Below are positions 61,448 to 64,000 of a stretch of DNA of 64,000 nucleotides, in pieces. The DNA lies in NCBI RefSeq assembly GCF_002846335.1, contig NZ_PJMQ01000001.1, positions 4,650,001 to 4,714,000 on the forward strand. Reading direction: 5' to 3'. The notes below the pieces were generated by a model. The model was not told the DNA's origin and did not search any database. It worked only from the letters and a program-made list of their open reading frames with translations. Position 1 is the stretch's first letter; every line of letters begins with the position of its first letter. The translations under genes were made by a program, and so were the position numbers. Source of the stretch: Janthinobacterium sp. 61. GTDB taxonomy: Bacteria; Pseudomonadota; Gammaproteobacteria; Burkholderiales; Burkholderiaceae_D.

Positions 61448-62299
61448 CGTGCCTTCGAACACGGTCACGGCCGGGCCCGTCATCAGGACGGGCTGGCCGG
61501 GGCCTTGCCAGGCGATCGACAGTTCGCCACCGCGCGCGCTGATGCGCACGGGCGAGTCGAGCAGGCCGCGCATGATGCCGGCCACGGCGGCGGCGCAGGC
61601 GCCGGTGCCGCAAGCGAGCGTTTCGCCCGCGCCCCGTTCATACACGCGCAGTTTCACGTGATGGCGGTCGATGACCTGCAGGTAGCCTGCGTTGACCCTG
61701 CGGGGAAAGCGCGGATGGTGCTCGATGCGCGGGCCAGATTGCTCCAGATCCTGCGCGTCGACATCGTCGACCACTTGCACGGCATGCGGGTTGCCCATCG
61801 ACACGACAGATACCAGCACGGGGGTATTGTGGCCCGGCAGCGCCAGGTCCAGCGGCCACAAGGTGTCGTTACCCTCGGCCACGCCATCGAGGCCGCCAGC
61901 ATCGAACGGCACCAGTTTTGGCTCCAGCACGGGCGCGCCCATGTCGACCGTGATGCTGCCATCGAGCTCCAGGCGCGGCGCAATGATGCCGGCCATGGTT
62001 TCCACGCGGATGCTGGTCTTGCTTGACAGGCCTTTTTCGCTGACGAACTTGACGAAGGCGCGCGCGCCGTTGCCGCATTGTTCGACTTCGCCGCCATCGT
62101 TGTTATAGATGCGATAGCGGAAGTCGCAGCCGGGCAGGCGCGGCTTTTCCACCACGAGGATCTGGTCGGCGCCGATGCCGAAACGGCGGTCGGCCAGGCG
62201 TTGCCACTGGGCCGGCGTGAAGTCGATATCTTGATTGATGGCATCGATGACGATGAAGTCATTGCCGGCGCCATGCATCTTGGTAAATTGGAGTTTCAT
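61436..62299 (-). CDS. dapF: Diaminopimelate epimerase
   Basis: The 287-aa enzyme converts LL- to meso-diaminopimelate for lysine and peptidoglycan. The two catalytic cysteines are Cys75 in EQCGNGAR and Cys230 in LACGTGAC. The family start [19 protein letters not shown] sets the start at 62299, 12 bases after the upstream acyltransferase stop, so they are in one operon. Confidence 0.96.
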   Translation of the reverse strand: MKLQFTKMHGAGNDFIVIDAINQDIDFTPAQWQRLADRRFGIGADQILVVEKPRLPGCDFRYRIYNNDGGEVEQCGNGARAFVKFVSEKGLSSKTSIRVETMAGIIAPRLELDGSITVDMGAPVLEPKLVPFDAGGLDGVAEGNDTLWPLDLALPGHNTPVLVSVVSMGNPHAVQVVDDVDAQDLEQSGPRIEHHPRFPRRVNAGYLQVIDRHHVKLRVYERGAGETLACGTGACAAAVAGIMRGLLDSPVRISARGGELSIAWQGPGQPVLMTGPAVTVFEGTIEL

Positions 62300-62310
62300 G
62301 TTTTGCCGTA

Positions 62311-63186
62311 TCACTTGTGCTGGTTATAGAACGACGCTTCGCCTTCGGGACGCGTCTTGAAGCGTTTATGCGTCCAGAAGTACTCGGCCGGCGCTTCGCG
62401 CACGCGTTCTTCGATAAATGCGTTCATGCGGCGCGTGGCGGCCGTGATGTCGTCGCCCGGATAATCGTCCCAGGCCGGGTAATAGGTCACTTTCCAGCCC
62501 TGGTAATTGGGCAAGAAGGTGGCGATGACGGGAATCACCTGCGCCTTGGCGGCCAGCGCCAGGCGCGCCGTAGCCGTCAGGGTGGCGGCGGGGACGCCGA
62601 AGAAGGGCACGAATTCCGCATCCTTTTCACCGAAATCCATGTCCGGCAGCATGAAATACGGCAAGCCGTCGCGCAGCGCGCGCAGAATCGTCTTGATGCC
62701 GTCCTGGCGCGTAAACAACTTGGGCGGCTTGAAGCGCGAACGGCCGTTGCGCAAGGCCTGGTCGAAGGCGGCGTTCTTTTGCTGCACATACATGGACGAG
62801 GCCGAAATTTCCATGGCCGTGGCGGCACCGGCCACGTCGAGGCAGACGAAGTGCGGGCACAGCAAGATGGTGGGCTTGGCCGCGATCTGCTGGCCCGGGA
62901 AGGCGGGCACTTTTTTGATCAGGCGATTCAGGCGTTCTTCCGACGACCACCACAGGATGCTGCGTTCCCACACGCTGCGTGAGTACGCCTGGAAATGCTG
63001 GCGCGCCAGCGCCACGCGCTGCTGTTCCGTCAACTCCGGCATGCACAGGCGCAAATTCGTCAGGGCGATGGCGCGCCGCGTGGGCATGGCGATGAACAGC
63101 ACGCTGCCGACGGCCACGCCGAAGCGGCCCAGGATGGGCAGGGGCAGCCAGTGCAGCAGCCACATGAAAGCGATCAGCAGTCTCAT
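62311..63186 (-). CDS. LpxL/HtrB-family lipid A acyltransferase
   Basis: The 291-aa inner-membrane enzyme has an N-terminal hydrophobic segment (about 1-35). The catalytic HX4D/E motif is seen as PHFVCLD (about residue 121), and [17 protein letters not shown] is typical of the second motif. Family members add secondary acyl chains to lipid A. The start overlaps the stop of the preceding acyltransferase gene as ATGA, marking tight coupling. Acyl-chain specificity cannot be read. Confidence 0.92.
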   Translation of the reverse strand: MRLLIAFMWLLHWLPLPILGRFGVAVGSVLFIAMPTRRAIALTNLRLCMPELTEQQRVALARQHFQAYSRSVWERSILWWSSEERLNRLIKKVPAFPGQQIAAKPTILLCPHFVCLDVAGAATAMEISASSMYVQQKNAAFDQALRNGRSRFKPPKLFTRQDGIKTILRALRDGLPYFMLPDMDFGEKDAEFVPFFGVPAATLTATARLALAAKAQVIPVIATFLPNYQGWKVTYYPAWDDYPGDDITAATRRMNAFIEERVREAPAEYFWTHKRFKTRPEGEASFYNQHK

Positions 63187-64000
63187 GGCTGCTCCTTGGC
63201 CGCATCGGGGCTGGCCGGCGTGGGCGGCGCCGCGCCGCGCGGCACCTTGTAGCGGTTGTAGCTCCACAGGTATTGCGCGGGACTACGCGCGATCAACTGT
63301 TCCATCGCCGCGTTGATGGTGCGCGCCTGCTCTGCCGAGGTGCTGGCTAGCGACTCGGTGAAGGGTACGAAATGCACGATGTAGCCACGCCCGCCGGGCA
63401 GGCGCTCGGCGTAGGTGATGATGACTTCGGCGCCGCCCATTTGCGCCAGCTTGGCCGGCAGGGTCATGGTGTAGGCGGGGCGGCCGAAGAAATCGGCCCA
63501 CACGCCTTCGCCCTCTTGCGGCACCTGATCGGGCAGCAAGCCGATGGGCTGGCCTTTTTTCAGGCATTTGGCAAAGATGCGCACGCCCGACATGTTGGCC
63601 GGCGCCAGCATCAGGTTTTCGCGCGCGCGGGCCCCTTCGATCAGCGGCTTCAGCGCGGCGCGCTTGGGCGGGCGGTACATCACGGTGAGCGGTGTGCGCA
63701 GGGCGATTTGCTGGGCGACGATTTCAAAGCAGCCCAGGTGCGGCGTCAGGAAGACGATGCCGCGGCCATGCTGCAGCGCTTTTTCCACCAGTTCCCAGTT
63801 TTCCACCGTCGCATGGCGCGCCACGCGTTCGGCTGGGGCGCACCAGATGAAAGGCAGTTCCAGCACGCTCTTGCCCGCTTCGGCCACGGCCGTGTGCAAG
63901 TGTTGCGAAAACCCCGCACCCTGCATATTCTCGCGCATGCGGCGCCGGTAGGACGGGGATATGGCGTAAATCACCCAGCCGAGTACAGCGCCAAGGCCAT
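63183..64000 (-). CDS. LpxL/HtrB-family acyltransferase (5' end outside window)
   Basis: The frame is open to the window edge, so the start lies beyond 64000; 271 residues are visible. The catalytic HX4E motif is PHLGCFE, and PDQVPQEGEGVWADFFG is the second motif. It is a second acyltransferase paralogous to the next gene, with which it overlaps by 4 bases. Two LpxL-type genes in a row before dapF are usual in betaproteobacteria. Its C-terminus has a Pro/Ala-rich tail. Confidence 0.9.
   Translation of the reverse strand, partial: GLGAVLGWVIYAISPSYRRRMRENMQGAGFSQHLHTAVAEAGKSVLELPFIWCAPAERVARHATVENWELVEKALQHGRGIVFLTPHLGCFEIVAQQIALRTPLTVMYRPPKRAALKPLIEGARARENLMLAPANMSGVRIFAKCLKKGQPIGLLPDQVPQEGEGVWADFFGRPAYTMTLPAKLAQMGGAEVIITYAERLPGGRGYIVHFVPFTESLASTSAEQARTINAAMEQLIARSPAQYLWSYNRYKVPRGAAPPTPASPDAAKEQP

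Overview
The window is a high-GC Gram-negative chromosome segment. Its gene content and order (petABC followed by sspAB, yibN-grxC-secB-gpsA, hslVU near dksA, two LpxL-type acyltransferases followed by dapF, DUF484 and xerC) point to a betaproteobacterium, most likely Oxalobacteraceae (Janthinobacterium/Massilia/Duganella-like). That placement is inference from the proteins; there is no rRNA here. I see no insertion sequence, prophage, CRISPR array or replication origin.

Layout. 1-4.5 kb: the 3'-truncated fused indolepyruvate ferredoxin oxidoreductase and, upstream on the same strand, a LysR-family regulator; a 26-bp perfect palindrome lies between them. 4.66-6.93 kb: a c-di-GMP phosphodiesterase (HD-GYP) and a diguanylate cyclase (GAF-like + GGEEF) convergent, with overlapping stop codons. 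7.4-20.4 kb: a complete Tad/Flp type IVb pilus locus on the plus strand (pilin, prepilin peptidase, an AAA+ ATPase of unknown role, CpaB, secretin, lipoprotein, TadG/E/F-like pseudopilins, TadZ, TadA, TadB, TadC and a TPR + LytR_C lipoprotein). 20.4-21.6 kb: a possibly frameshifted hypothetical gene, a small hypothetical gene and dodecin. 21.7-26.1 kb, minus strand: tRNA-Thr(TGT), sspB, sspA and the cytochrome bc1 genes petC, petB, petA. 26.4-29.2 kb, plus strand: mscL, a DegS-like protease, a DUF2461 protein and a cupin. 29.2-32.3 kb, minus strand: gpsA, an SH3 protein, secB, grxC and a rhodanese.

32.4-48.1 kb, plus strand: gpmA, an EnvC-like protein, a CtpA-type protease and a MoeB/ThiF enzyme run directly into a twelve-gene type II secretion locus in the order G-H-I-J-K-L-M-N-D-E-F-C. 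48.2-50.5 kb: a patatin phospholipase with POTRA and beta-barrel regions. 50.4-52.0 kb: an HTH regulator divergent from a small outer-membrane barrel protein. 52.0-56.5 kb, minus strand: a 64-aa protein, hslU, hslV, a nearly cysteine-free DksA and a His-rich COG0523 GTPase. 56.6-64.0 kb: xerC, DUF484, a general porin, a divergent Sel1-repeat protein, dapF and two acyltransferases, the last cut by the window end.

Surface and envelope functions dominate: Tad pili (with c-di-GMP enzymes next door), T2SS, bc1 complex, MscL, envelope proteases, porins and lipid A acylation. The most unusual points are the AAA+ ATPase inside the tad operon, the TPR-LytR_C fusion, the permuted gsp order, the split dapF/DUF484/xerC cluster, and the integrase-like C-terminus of the Sel1 protein placed in that split.
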